DNA of 64,000 nt from Tubiluchus corallicola (Eukaryota; Priapulida; Priapulimorpha; Priapulimorphida; Tubiluchidae), in NCBI GenBank assembly GCA_030141605.1, contig JAQGDQ010000025.1, forward strand, positions 168,907-232,906, in the 5' to 3' direction. The notes below the pieces were generated by a model, which saw only the letters and a list, made by a program, of their open reading frames with translations, was not told the DNA's origin and searched no databases. Positions 1 through 12,900 of the stretch are shown in pieces. A program made the position numbers and the translations under genes. Numbering within the stretch: position 1 is the stretch's first letter; every line of letters starts with the position of its first letter.

Positions 1-1940
1 ATAAAATTTATGGTCCTGAATGACAGAACCTCTGAAACAACGAACTAGTCTCAAATATGGACTGTGAATTAACAGGCACAGAATGAATAAAATTTATGGT
101 CCTGAATGACAGAACCTCTGAAACAATGAACTAGTCTCAAATGTGGACTGTGAATAAACAGGCACATAATGAATAAAATTTATGGTCCTGAATGACAGAA
201 CCTCTGCAACAATAAACAAGTCTCAAATATAGACTATGAAGTAACAGGCACAGAATGAATAAAATTTATGGTCCTGAATGACAGAACCTCTGAAACAATG
301 AACTAGTCTCAAATATGGACTATGAAGTAACAGGCACAGAATGAATAAAATTTACGGTCCTGAATGACAGAACCTCTGAAACAACGAACTAGTCTCAAAT
401 GTGGACTGTGAATAAACAGGCACATAATGAATAAAATTTATGGTCCTGAATGACAGAACCTCTGAAACAATGAACTAGTCTCAAATATGGACTATGAAGT
501 AACAGGCACAGAATGATTAAAATTTACGGTCCTGAATGACAGAACCTCTGAAACAACGAACTAGTCTCAAATGTGGACTGTGAATAAACAGGCACAGAAT
601 GAATAAAATTTATGGTCCTGAATGACAGAACTTCTGCAACAACGAACTAGTCTCAAATATAGACTGTGAAGTAACAGGCACAGAATGAATAAAATTTATG
701 GTCCTGAATGACAGAACTTCTGCAACAACGAACTAGTCTCAAATATAGACTATGAAGTAACAGGCACAGAATGAATAAAATTTACGGTCCTGAATGACAG
801 AACCTCTGAAACAACGAACTAGTCTCAAATGTGGACTGTGAATAAACAGGCACATAATGAATAAAATTAATGGTCCTGAATGACAGAACCTCTGAAACAA
901 TGAACTAGTCTCAAATGTGGACTGTGAATAAACAGGCACATAATGAATAAAATTAATGGTCCTGAATGCCTGAACCTCTGAAACAATGAATAAAATTTAC
1001 GGTCCTGAATGACAGAACCTCTGCAACAATGAACAAGTCTCAAATATAGACTATGAAGTAACAGGCACAGAATGATTAAAATTTACGGTCCTGAATGACA
1101 GAACCTCTGAAACAACGAACTAGTCTCAAATGTGGACTGTGAAGTAACAGGCACATAATGAATAAAATTTATGGTCCTGAATGACAGAACCTCTGAAACA
1201 ATGAACTAGTCTCAAATATAGACTATGAAGTAACAGGCACAGAATGATTAAAATTTACGGTCCTGAATGACAGAACCTCTGAAACAATGAACTAGTCTCA
1301 AATGTGGACTGTGAATAAACAGGCACATAATGAATAAAATTTATGGTCCTGAATGACAGAACCTCTGAAACAACGAACTAGTCTCAAATGTGGACTGTGA
1401 ATAAACAGGCACAGAATGATTAAAATTTACGGTCCTGAATGACAGAACCTCTGAAACAACGAACTAGTCTCAAATGTGGACTGTGAAGTAACAGGCACAT
1501 AATGAATAAAATTTATGGTCCTGAATGACAGAACTTCTGCAACAATGAACAAGTCTCAAATATAGACTATGAAGTAACAGGCACAGAATGATTAAAATTT
1601 ACGGTCCTGAATGACAGAACCTCTGAAACAACGAACTAGTCTCAAATGTGGACTGTGAATAAACAGGCACATAATGAATAAAATTTATGGTCCTGAATGA
1701 CAGAACTTCTGCAACAATGAACTAGTCTCAAATGTGGACTGTGAATAAACAGGCACATAATGAATAAAATTTATGGTCCTGAATGACAGAACCTCTGAAA
1801 CAATGAACTAGCCTCAAATATGGACTATGAAGTAACAGGCACAGAATGATTAAAATTTACGGTCCTGAATGACAGAACCTCTGAAACAACTGACAAGTAG
1901 ATTAGTCTCAAATATGGACTATGAAGTAACAAGCACAGAA
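1..1940. repeat. 86-bp tandem minisatellite array
   Basis: About 22 head-to-tail copies of an 86-bp unit, with starts for example at 1, 87 and 173. Each unit contains a segment like 'ggtcctgaatgacagaacc' and another like 'aacaggcaca'. Copies differ at a few diagnostic sites. One class has 'aatgtggactgtgaataaac' and the other has 'atatggactatgaagtaac'; the two classes often alternate, giving a partial 172-bp higher-order pattern. One copy near 953-1008 is internally shortened. The array runs off the left edge, so its full length is unknown. Short open frames on the minus strand inside it are by-products of the repeat, not genes. Confidence 0.95.
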
Positions 1941-1944
1941 TGAA

Positions 1945-2240
1945 TTCTTATTTCATGTTTTCTTTTGACTCTCTTTCCTCTGTTTTCTTTCTGCTAACTG
2001 CAACATAGCTCTTCTTTATTCTCTTCTTTTCTCATCATCTACCTTCTTTATTTCACATTTCATGGTGGCTTAACAAGGTCTCCCTTTTAGCTATCGTGTG
2101 GCAAACTTCACCACCTTAATATAGTATTTCTAGTGAGTCAGAACTTATTTTTATTTTTTGCTGTTTTCAATTATACAAGAAGTTGTACATGTATATTTGT
2201 ATTATTGTAATTTGCTAGTGAAAAAACTGAATTTGAATTT
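1945..2240. repeat. Dispersed repeat copy flanking the minisatellite
   Basis: This spacer between the two blocks of 86-bp units is clearly similar to 63385-63760 near the other end of the window. Both share, in order, 'atgttttctttt', 'ctgttttctttct', 'agctcttctttattctc', 'tcatcat', 'tctttatttca', 'gcaaacttca', 'atatagta', 'caactata' or 'caattata', and 'agttgta'. The right-hand copy carries about 110 extra bases. A dispersed interspersed element of unknown type is the likely explanation, with the 86-bp satellite associated with it. Confidence 0.75.
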
Positions 2241-2640
2241 AAAATAAAATTTATGGTCCTGAATGACAGAACCTCTGAAACAACTGACAAGTAGATTAGT
2301 CTCAAATATAGACTATGAAGTAACAGGCACAGTATAAATAAAATTTATGGTCCTGAATGACAGAACCTCTGAAACGACAAACTAGTCTCAAATATGGACT
2401 ATGAAGTAACTGGCGCAGAATGGATAAAATTTGCAGATCTGATTGACGGGATCTGAATGAAATAGTTGATGAGTAGATTAGTCTCAAATATGGACTATGA
2501 CATAACAGGTACACAATAGACAAAATTTATGGTACTGAATGGCAGAACCTCTGAAATAGTTTGACGAGCAGATTAATCTTAAACATGGACTGTGAAGTAA
2601 CAAGTGCAAGATAAATAGAATCTACGGTCCCATATAACAA
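2241..2640. repeat. Degenerate continuation of the 86-bp array
   Basis: Four to five further copies of the 86-bp unit, increasingly diverged toward the right (for example 'ggtactgaatggcagaacc' and 'cggtcccatataacaag'). The gradient from near-identical copies inside the array to diverged copies at its edge is usual for tandem arrays homogenised from the centre. Confidence 0.85.
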
Positions 2641-3874
2641 GAATTTCGGCGAACATTACGAAACCTCCAAAGTATGCAAGAACATTGTGTAATTTCAAAT
2701 AATCAGTATTTAGTTTGCACTTTGAAATCACGAATTAGGACAGTGTAACCAAATACATACTTGTCCGCATAAAAATTTTGTTGGCACCTAATGCCTCTTT
2801 AGTTAAGCAAGTAGAATATTCCTGTTCAGTGTTTTAAAGAGTAGCTTAGAAGACCAAGCTGAGTTTACTAATACGTGACAGCAAGACATGCCATTATTAT
2901 GCTATAGCAAAAATTTATTGCCTCTCATAAGTTAGGTGAGTTTTGTAGGAAACAGATGATAGTGCCAGGACCATCGCTGAAGTCAGTCAACCTCGAAGAC
3001 GGCTAGAGAAAGTGCATCTCTCATACATGATGCCAAATACAAGATCATGATCCAGTGAGATCATGATGAACAAGAACTAAGCCTGTAAAGATTTTTACTA
3101 ATAATGCATAGGCATTGGTGGATTAATGAAGATGGAAGCGGCTTAATCAAGTTCAATGTCAGAAAGCCCTTTGGGGTAGCCACAGAAAAACTCTGGGTTA
3201 GACCCTCAGAAAATAAGATCAGCACTGGTCAGTTCTCGTGTAATGGCCTTAGCCTGGTCCATTGCTGTATCATGGAGTAACCACTCACAGGCTGCTACTT
3301 GCTGAAGAGTCTAAAAAATAATATGTGTATTAAAATATTAAATTCTGTATATTATACACACATTAATTAAACATGTTAGTAAAACGGAGGCAGCTTTTGG
3401 GGCATAATTAAAACACAAGACATCTTAAATGTATATTCAAATAATCTCAGAAAACAGTTCTTCGACGAATTGTCAAGCGTTGGCGAGCCAATTGGAAAAA
3501 CTAATAAGGGAAAATTGAGTTTGGAAAACATCCTAGTTACTGTTCATAGGAAACATGATTTTCAATATGCCATAAACCAACAACAAAGTCGCAAAGATCA
3601 ATAAAATGTGTTTTCCAGCTATATATATCCTTTCATAGAAGCACTTCAAATTCATTTTAGATGCGATACATATCTTTAAGAAAACATCTTATGACGTCTT
3701 AAGACAGGATCAATTTTGTTAAGAAGGTTTTTTTAGATGCTTCGAACAGCAAATTGGATGGGGCTTGTTTAAATGTTGGCAAGTGTTTAACTACGGTCAT
3801 TTTGCCAAGAACAGCATTATTATACCAGCAACAAGTAAGCAATTGTGTTATTAGGATTGATGATGACATGTGAG
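2641..3874. other. Non-coding or unassigned sequence with protein-like stretches
   Basis: No complete gene is recognised. Two stretches read like short terminal exons: plus-strand codons at about 2950-3048, after 'ttttgtag', and a minus-strand stretch listed separately at 3206-3310. The plus strand across 3105-3280 also has an open frame of about 58 codons. These overlap or conflict, so at most some are real. The rest is AT-rich without visible structure. Confidence 0.4.
3206..3310 (-). CDS. Candidate terminal exon of an unidentified gene
   Basis: On the minus strand a good polypyrimidine-AG acceptor ('attattttttag') precedes 34 codons without stop that end in TGA. The peptide starts TLQQVAACEWLL and is rich in Ala, Leu, Asp and Glu, as a helical segment would be. 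I do not recognise the family. No upstream exon with a matching donor was identified between here and the hnRNP gene. It may be the last exon of a gene, a relic of a mobile element, or chance. Confidence 0.25.
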   Translation of the reverse strand, partial: TLQQVAACEWLLHDTAMDQAKAITRELTSADLIF

Positions 3875-4436
3875 CAGCGGCGGCTCGTAGCTAAGATTAG
3901 TAGGGATGCTGCTTCAGAAAATTTTTACCATTGTTTTAATATCCTGTTTTAAATAATATATACTTATTTCTTCGGGATGCAAGGAGGCAATGATTAAATT
4001 ATTTAAATTTTGTGTAAAATAAAATAAACAAGAAACTATGAATTAAATAGAATAGCTGGAAGCATAATAATCATGTAATTCTACACTTTATCACATTCAA
4101 AAATATGGTACATGGTTTTTAAGCACAACACATGCTGGGTCAAAAAGAAACACTACTTGCACAACAGGGCCGGTACTGCATGAGCAACAGTACTCTCTGT
4201 CTAGCTTGCGCAGCTTCTTATCTCGGACATGTGTGCATTTCCACATGCACACAACAGCCAAACACAGCATCTGCTGTGAAGCGCGCAGGCCCACCACATG
4301 TTCTGGTTCCACACAAGGATTTATACATATGTACAAGTATAAAGAAAGAATTAAAGAAAAATGACTCATTATATTGAATGTTATCAAGTGAAAATAGGGC
4401 CAAAGTTCCACAGTGCCTGTACACGAGCCGCCACTG
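3875..4436. mobile_element. Non-autonomous hAT-like DNA element (about 562 bp)
   Basis: The left end reads CAGCGGCGGCTCGTAGC. The right end is its inverted counterpart, and read outward-in on the minus strand it gives CAGTGGCGGCTCGTGTAC. A CAG(C/T)GGCGGCTCGT terminus fits hAT-superfamily ends. The 8-bp flanks ('catgtgag' and 'tttgcaag') match only partly, so the target duplication has decayed or the boundary is slightly off. The interior has a GC-richer block (4120-4330) with short open frames on both strands; none resembles a transposase. Confidence 0.65.
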
Positions 4437-4750
4437 TTTGCAAGCCAGCAAAATAATCTTCCTGTATTTTAGGACACATATGACAGGTCTCTAGAAAAAA
4501 AAGCCTGAATGAATGAATGACGGGCAATGAGCTGTGATTCATTTTGCTATTTTAAGTGCTAAGCAAAAATTCAGCATATTCCAAGGAAGTGAATCAGGCA
4601 GTTATGACATTTCTAAGATCTACAGGACACAGGAAGGTTTTATTCACATTTACCTTTCTGTACCTGCAATACACATGACAGACCAAGACAAAAATTTTAA
4701 GACCATTGTATCAAATTTTCCATGACATTGGCCAAGTGCAGTATTTCTGA

Positions 4751-4831
4751 CTATGCCTTGTCGGTAACCGTGTCGTTACAGACAGTGACAGCCTGGCTTG
4801 TGAGAGGGTGCGGCACAGTGGGCTTCTGCTG
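4751..4831 (-). CDS. Second candidate terminal exon, unidentified
   Basis: On the minus strand an acceptor ('caaatgtag') is followed by 26 codons beginning QQKPTVPHPL and ending in TAG. The segment is more GC-rich than its surroundings. It could be an alternative last exon of the hnRNP gene, which lies upstream on the same strand, or part of another gene. It does not resemble the known alternative tails of SYNCRIP/HNRNPR, and no donor partner was proven. Confidence 0.25.
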   Translation of the reverse strand, partial: QQKPTVPHPLTSQAVTVCNDTVTDKA

Positions 4832-4836
4832 CTACA

Positions 4837-6920
4837 TTTGGGATTTTACAAACTGACCTAATTAATTCCAGTTTAGCATACCTGTAAGATGGTCTCTATA
4901 CTATTTCGTTGTGCATGGCGCATATTTGTGAAAAAACTTCTGAAACTCGATTTGTGCGAACTCAACTTATTCTAGATACGTTCAAGTTGAATAAATTCTG
5001 GTGCAAGCATGCAAGAGTTCGTGGCTGTAGTTTAATTGGACCACAGCATAAATATGGCATCTGAGTCTCAAAATCATTATTCTGGATTAATAAAACATAG
5101 GTACAGCATAGGCAAATGTAACCAAACCTTCCCTATTATATGTTAATATACAATGCAGCACTGATAATATGAATAATGTATAAAATGGTAAGACAATAAT
5201 GAGGTGTCAGAAATGTGCCAAAAATGCTGAAAGCGTCAGTGGAATATTTTCCTACAAAACTTCTGGTAATTTCTTATGCACATTTCAAGTACTACCTCCT
5301 GCACATAAGTAGTTATATCAACGACAAGCTACACTAGACCAGGTGTTACTGACTTATAAACCACTACGCCAGCACTGAAATAATAAATGTGTTAGGATAT
5401 ATGCGTGTCATGAGCTAAATAATAATAATAAATGTGTCATGAGCTTGAATAATAAAGTACAGTTACTCTAAAATGCGTATATATGTACAAAAAGTTTAGG
5501 GCAAGGCATAAAGACATTTTGGTAGTAGGTATTTTTAGACTACTTTATCTTTTTGTGTGCAGATAAGTGAATATAAACATTCATATTATCAGCAGAACAT
5601 TGTAAAAAGTTAGTGCTACTAACACCTCTCCAAACGAATTCCTGAAAAACTACACATACTAAGGATAGTTACATCACAAACGGAGCAAACGGGAAGGAAA
5701 TAAACAGAAGCGCTTTTTGATCTCTAATCCATAACACTTTATGCAGCATATGGAAATCATGCAGCAGCATTTATGAATTTGCAATACTGTTTCAAAATGA
5801 ATTTGCAATACAGTTTCAAAATACGAACATGAACATAGCCTTTCTAACAGACAATTTTGATATTTCGTTTTTTCTAAAGTAAAACGTTTATTGTGAATAG
5901 CCAAACTGTTACAATTACATCAATTGGGAAGCGAAAAAATTTCCAACAAAATTTTTGAAACAGATCATGTGGCGCATGTAATCATAATGAATGAACAGAA
6001 ATTTCCAAACACAAATTTGAAGAGTAAATGAAAATAAAATGATGAATGATTTCAACAGGTATTTTCAAATATTGCATGTGCTTTACTAAACATCTCTGAG
6101 CTCTATTGTAAAACATCAAATTTTGACACAAATTAAGAAACCTTACTTTAAGTGCATTTACACATCGAAATACAAAGCTCTAAAATTCTAAACAGCAAAT
6201 CTAAATCACAAATTTACTCCTTTTTGTACAGAAAAACACACTATTATTAAACATGAAATTTTGAAGAACGGTTGAAGTGTATTCGCTGAAGATAAATCAC
6301 TCTGCTGGTCTGAGCCAATTTTATCCAATCTCTTGAACACTTCATGGCTGATCATAAATATTGTAACCAATTTGCCCGTTCACAATGTTTAAATATTAGC
6401 ATAAACAAGAGAAATTTATTTCTCTTAAAACTGCATACTCAACTTCTGGTTTATTTTTTGTCAATTTGTTCTTGAGAAACAAAATCACTAGCAGATTTTC
6501 ACAAAGTACAAAATAGAGGTTGATTTCCGGTTAAACTGCAGTTGAATATCTGGCCTATTTTAGCCAAATTCGTGTCTTTCTTGAAAGCCAAAATCACTGG
6601 TGATGAAGTACAAAACAATCAGCGAAAACAAGAGAAACTGCGTTCTCTCAAAACTGTGTTGAAAATCCGATTTATAATTTGCCAAAATCGCTGAAGAATG
6701 TTGAAAATCTGAACTCTTAAAAGAGTTTCACATATTTTAGTGCTGCAGTCCAATTTTGCAGTATAATTTCTTGTCGTTCTCTTTCAAAATCACTTTAGAT
6801 CATTTGATGACTAAACTTTCTGAAGACTGACTAATGCACGCTAAATTCGACGAATATGCACAGAATGAAGGAAGGGATTTATATACAAAAGGAAATGGGA
6901 AAAGAAAGGGTATCATACCA
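4837..6920 (-). other. 3' flank and 3' UTR of the hnRNP R/Q gene
   Basis: AT-rich, with no open frame that looks coding. On the minus strand AATAAA motifs occur at 6450-6455 and 6415-6420, about 470-510 nt past the hnRNP stop, and are plausible polyadenylation signals. Small local duplications are visible: a 'tttgcaatac(t/a)gtttcaaaat' pair at about 5778-5822 and a 'gtgtcatgagc' pair at 5406-5444. A motif like 'atgaagtacaaaacaatcag' (about 6600) recurs inside the same gene's intron at about 9771. Confidence 0.5.
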
Positions 6921-9900
6921 CTACCAGCCTCCTCCATAGCTGTCTTCGTACCATGCCCCACCTCCGCCATTGCCCAAGGGTTGTTGAGCAATTGGTGCAG
7001 TTCCCCACGACTGGTTTTTCGTAAGCCGTTTCTTTTGTTCCTGCTGACCTTGGCCGCCATCAAATTTTCGCTTACCGCCAGCACCACTGGCATTACCCCG
7101 GGCAGACCCTCGGCCACGACCTCTATTTCCTCCCCCTCTTGCTCCACGAGCTGGGCGACCGGGCCCACCTCGTCCTCCGCGAGGCATCAATGAGGGCAAG
7201 CCTCCTCCCCGAGGGCCTCTTGGTGGCATGCCACGAGGACGGGCCTACAACATAAAACAATAAAGATGCAAAAAATATGAAGCTTAAAGTTCATTGAAGT
7301 CTTTGATTGCTAAATTCATTCTACATTGAGTTACTCAAGAATAAAACTCTTACCCGTTCAGGTGCACCTCTCATACCACCTCTGACACGAGGGGGAGGGG
7401 CACCATAAGGTGGGTAGCTAGCAGGTCCACCAAAGGAATCAAAATCATCATAACCACCCGAATAGCTGAAGTCCTCATAATATGGGTCACCATATCCACC
7501 AGAATAGTCATAGTAATCATCATAGTATGCTACAAAATGAAACAAGAGAGAAACCACAGTAGTCAAAGAAATGCAGTATAAGTGAAATTACAACAAATGC
7601 TACGTTGCATCTACATTAAATACACCGCAATAACTGTACAGTAATTAATTAATATCGCAAAATAAATATAATACCTGGGGGAGGGGGAGGAGGTGGCAAT
7701 CTTCCTCCACGTCGAGGAGGACCACCCATTGGAAGCCTAGGGGGAGGACCACCATAGTAATAATCATCAAATGCTGCACCCCGTGGACCCATCATTGCCA
7801 TCATGCGACGCTCTTGCCTTTGTTCCTTTTTCTTTTTATCAGTGGGTGGCTTGGCGAGACACACTTCCATTACGGCTCCCTCCAACTCTTTCCCGTTCAT
7901 CTCTTCCATCGCCTAAGCAGACGAGTTCACAACATAAACACCATTAAACACACAAAGTAAAGAAACTGAAACATTTAAAAATATTTAGAAACGATCTCGC
8001 AAACCTTGACACAATCATCTCTGTTTTCAAAGTGAAGAAATCCGTAGTCCTTCAGCTTTTTGACTCGCTCGATATTTCCAAATTGTGAGAACGCATCTTT
8101 GAGTTTTTCTTCCGTAACTTCAGCTTTGAGATTTCTCACATAAAGGACTTTCACTTTCGACATTGTTTCAGCATCAGGTTCATCTTGGGGATCTGCCCAG
8201 TCGACTATGATGTCACAGTTCCACACCTGTGTTGCAACATAACAACAAATGAAGCATGACTGTGTCTGTGGCCAGATCACATGAAAAGGTGACACAGAAT
8301 GAAGCCTAATAAGCAAACCAACTTAAGCAGAATGTTACAGGCACTTGACTCTTTGCCCTAATAAGGCGTCCTCTAGTTAAATCACATGATAGGATGTAGC
8401 TCTAGTGTTGAGAGTTTCATGTAACCATCAGGCATTATAATAACTGATCTCATTCACCTAACTCAATTGGACACGGCAGCAATCAGTTAACATTTCAAAA
8501 AATTACCCCGAAAGAAACAACTTGCTTATTCCGTAAGAGAACATTTCGACCAGGACCACTGCTATATTCATGGAAATGCATTTTGAATTTGCTTTGAAAA
8601 ATTTTGACACACAAAACACGATGTAAGGAATAATTAACAAATTAAAAGTTCAGGAAACGGTAGAACGAAAAAACATTTTATAAAAACGTGACTGAAATGG
8701 AGGATTTTTTCTCGTCGGAATTCTTCAACAGGTCTCCTACTACTACAAGGATCTTATTATTAGTGTTTTTAAAGTAGGTGAGCATAATGTCAGTTTAGCT
8801 AGCACAGCACTACTTTCTTATAACTGGTGTCAACGCGTAAATCTCGGTTTATCAGAGAAGCAAAATTGTAATTACCCGTGTTCGTCCGGAAGACAATCGT
8901 CGCTTAGCAACAGACGCCGACTTGTGAGTATCATATTCTAAAAAGCAAAAACCTCTGTTCTTTTTCTTCTCATCTGTTGCTGCATAGACGATTACCTCTT
9001 GGAGACCAGCTGAAAGGAACATACATACACAGTTACATGTGGATACAAAAAGAAACAAAAATGAATATTATTATATCGCAAGGAACTGTGGTCTAATGGT
9101 GATGGCATTGGACTCGTAGCTCAATTAATGGCTTGAGTGTGCTGACAGTAAAAGCGTACAGGTTTCCTAATTTACTCTAAAGTAGATACAATATAACATC
9201 ATTATAGTGAACTTACTAGGGACCCAGAAAGAAGTACGCTATGCACATACACGGCTAGTCATATGTATGTGACTACTTGATGGACAAGCAAAATATTAAT
9301 AATAAAAATGTAAAAATGCACAACGTGCGGCTTCATAAGGACTTCCCGGTGATTTCAAATTCAATGAAATGTATTTTATGACTTCAATAAACCAAATATG
9401 ACTGAACGGTTTATATTAAATTGTGCGCACATGTTCAGTTGTAAGTTTACGTAACAATATGTTACATAACATTTCAGCAATATTGACAACAATATTTCTC
9501 TATTTCTGCAGATTTTGCTTCTTTTTGTTTCCTGCAAACACTCAGATTAATTTTCCACATAATATTCAGGTCAAAGTGAAGAAAACTTTGTATATCATCA
9601 CAGCATTTGCAGCACCCTTTTGGTGTTAAAAGCAGATAAATATTACGTGCTATAACTAACAAAAGCTTTGTTGAACAACGTACTATGTACTGCAAGTGCA
9701 TTCATCCAGCAGACAACTGTTCACTTATTTTTGCTTATTTTCGACTTTCTTGAATTCACTGACGGTTTTCATGAAGTACAAAATAATCAGAAAAAAACAC
9801 GAAAGTGCACTGATTTTCCTTTAAATTGCAGTTTATCTGCAACTTCAGACTAGAGCTAGAGCAAATCTAGTGTGATACCTTACTGGTGTGGCTAAAAAAT

Positions 9901-12900
9901 TTAAAATGTCACTGTTAGCATGGAATTCAGGTTATAAGCAATACTGTTATATGAACAGTCATTTTAGCAGCTTGTCCGTCGTGCAATACAATTCTGAAAT
10001 AATTTTTTTTTGTAGAAAGAATGATAAACAAAGTAAATATGGGTTAAGAACATTTTGAGGTACAAATTTAGCAATTTGCCTGCCCCCATTTTTTTCATAC
10101 ATAGCTGCGAGAATCCTATACAACATTAATTTTGTACAGCATTACACAACATTACACAGCAAATTGTTTCCACCTACTACGTTTTTCCCGCCTTATCTGT
10201 ACTCTACAGCGAATTCCTCATTCAAGTTATTTTCATAGAAACTACCAAGTGTTTTTGTTTTTTGGCTGTTTTGCTGTCAGTACACACAAGCTGTGTGGTG
10301 GATAAGTAAGTGTATCCAATGCATCATAAGAAGTGAATATAACAGCATTTTTAACAAGCAAAAATCAACGGCCCTGCCTAATCTTTTGTCTGTTTTTTTG
10401 TATTTTTGCCTTTTTAAATTAGTTCATTCGGTGCATGAGCAAGCAGAGGGGTTCAAATCTAGCATGCGGTAGCAAGAATATCATTAACACGATAGTGTCC
10501 TTGTAGCAACATGCAAATCATTTTGTCATTTTGAGTTTAGATGCCTCTTAGACAACCAGATTAATTTAAACGACACTGTACAAATCACAATTTTGTGCAA
10601 GCGGGGAATCGCTAAATGCATATGTCGACTCAGGTTAAGATACAAGACTTTGTTAATATGGAGACAAACTTTGTTTACTGGCCATGGAGCTGGTATGCAG
10701 ATGATGACTGTCCTCAAACAAATTTAACAGAATTTCCAAGAGGACTGGCATTAAATTTGCGCCCTGCATTTATACAAAGTCTTTGAGCACTTAAAATACA
10801 ATTATTATTAATTAACGACAAGTACTGAACATATATTATGCACAAGAGCATTTGTGCACAAACAAAGAATGTTTCTAGCCTACACTACTACATTCATTTT
10901 TCATTATTTATGAAAAGCCAGCATTAGCAGCTACAGCATGCCAAAAGAACGGCCCAAAAAATCCCTCTTACCTGTTAATTTGCCAAATTCTGCAAAGATT
11001 TCATCCTTGTCTTTACTTTTTGGAATATTTCCAACAAAGAGGCGTAGATTTGGAGTGCTTAAATTACATTTTAAACGCTTGCCCTTTTTAATTTCATAAT
11101 TGTCCATCTGAAAATTAAAGATTTATGTAATAAATGAAATTTTTGTGCAGACGTCAAACCAACATACCCAGTTAGGAACAAAAAGAAGCAGTTTTTGGAA
11201 ATTCTGTATTTAATGGAGTAAATGCTAATAATAAAGAGAAAGCTAATAACTTTTATATGCAGCTATTTTTCAAGAGAAATACAATTACATTTACATATTC
11301 AACAGTGAAAAGCATACAGTCCGCCATCTGGTGTTTGCAGAAGCGACACTAGAGTCAGGATAGTAGGAACCACTGATTATTTGGGTGTTCTGGTATTTAG
11401 ACAATATTTAAGATCTTGTTATTTCAAATTCAATAATATGGGACATTGCTAATAAATGAAGGGGTTTCTTATTTAGTCTTCTGTTATTAACAGTATTGTA
11501 GAAAATTTAGGATGAACTCCTATTCTACATGAAATTACCTGTTTGACTGCTTCCTGAGCATTCTCTTTTTCGCAAAAGGTGACAAAGCCGTAACCTCTAT
11601 TTAGACCAGTAGAGGGATCCATCATTAACCGCAGATCCCAAACCCTTCCACACTTTTCAAACAATGGTATAAGTTCATCCTCGAAAACTTCTTTGGGAAT
11701 TTTACCCATAAAAACCTATTGCAACATGAATCAGATAACGTGAAGTTGGACTTCATGCAAGAAAACAAAATTTTATGCTAAAGAGAGCCTAGTTGAAAAA
11801 CTAACGAAGTCATAATTCAATGACTGTAGTATATACATCTCTAATATAGATGGTTTGACAGCAACATTTGCAACACATACGGTATTAACTGTCAAAACAA
11901 ATATCCATCTATGTCAGGAAAAGGTCATGTGCAATATATAAGTTTTAGTTCAAGGACCGAAATCCTGCTCAAAACTAACAAAAACCAATGTTGCATGTAA
12001 GAATTCACTGTTTTTACTGTGTGAAATAATTTTTTTACGGCCACTATGTAGTGACACTTCAAAAGAAAAATATGAAACAAACAAATTTACGACATTGCAA
12101 CAACCTTTTGATAAAAACTAACAAAAGCTAGAAGACATTCTGTTAGCTCAACAATAAAAAACACATCACCTCGCAACCAGTAGGTGGCGGACCGTCCCAG
12201 TCTGGTGGCGGTCCACCATATTTGCGCTGACCAGTAGTGACATCTAATGTGTAGCCAGTTCTGTCAAGTATTTCCTAAAACAATAGCAAATTAACATATC
12301 ATATTAGGGAATTTGTTATCAACAATAATGAATACAATGTATAATTTTTTACAAATGTGAGGTTTCAGATTTAAAAATGTTGACAGCACTAGTATTATCA
12401 GACATATGCTTGTCAGTTAAATCATCACAAACCAACAAGAGTTTAAATTACATTAAGAACATCAAGAGAAAATGCAATTTATCATAAAAATGTACTTTTA
12501 ATTTAGTTTCGTCGGGTGCAAATTTTTTTCCTGTATTTCCCACAGCTGCATTTCTTGTCCGCCAGGATTTCAGCATGCCACAAAGGTATGCACTTTTGTT
12601 TGTAACATGGTCTAAACTCGTCTCACGGAAAAGCTTTAGCGTTTGTATCGCGCCATCTGGATTGAAATCCTTTAGAGCATCGGTTGCACGTTCATCGAGC
12701 TCTTCGTATTTCATAATTCCTGAAAACAATGAAAATCAATAAAGAATAACATCAAAGCCGAAAGGCTGACCTACGAAATCTTACCAAAAACAAACTGTGA
12801 TATCTTTACCAAAAGGTTAATTATGCAAATAAAATTGTTCACATTCACTTTCAGCCATTAACAATCATACCAATAAACACAATAAAGCATAATAGATTAT

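Noticed and set aside
739-2523. Short minus-strand frames with similar peptides
   Set aside because: All come from the 86-bp tandem repeat.
1-2640. CRISPR-like array
   Set aside because: Units are contiguous 86-bp satellites without unique spacers, in an animal genome.
6834-7193. 119-codon plus-strand open frame
   Set aside because: It lies antisense to the last hnRNP R/Q exon; the Arg-Gly-rich codons leave the opposite strand free of stops.
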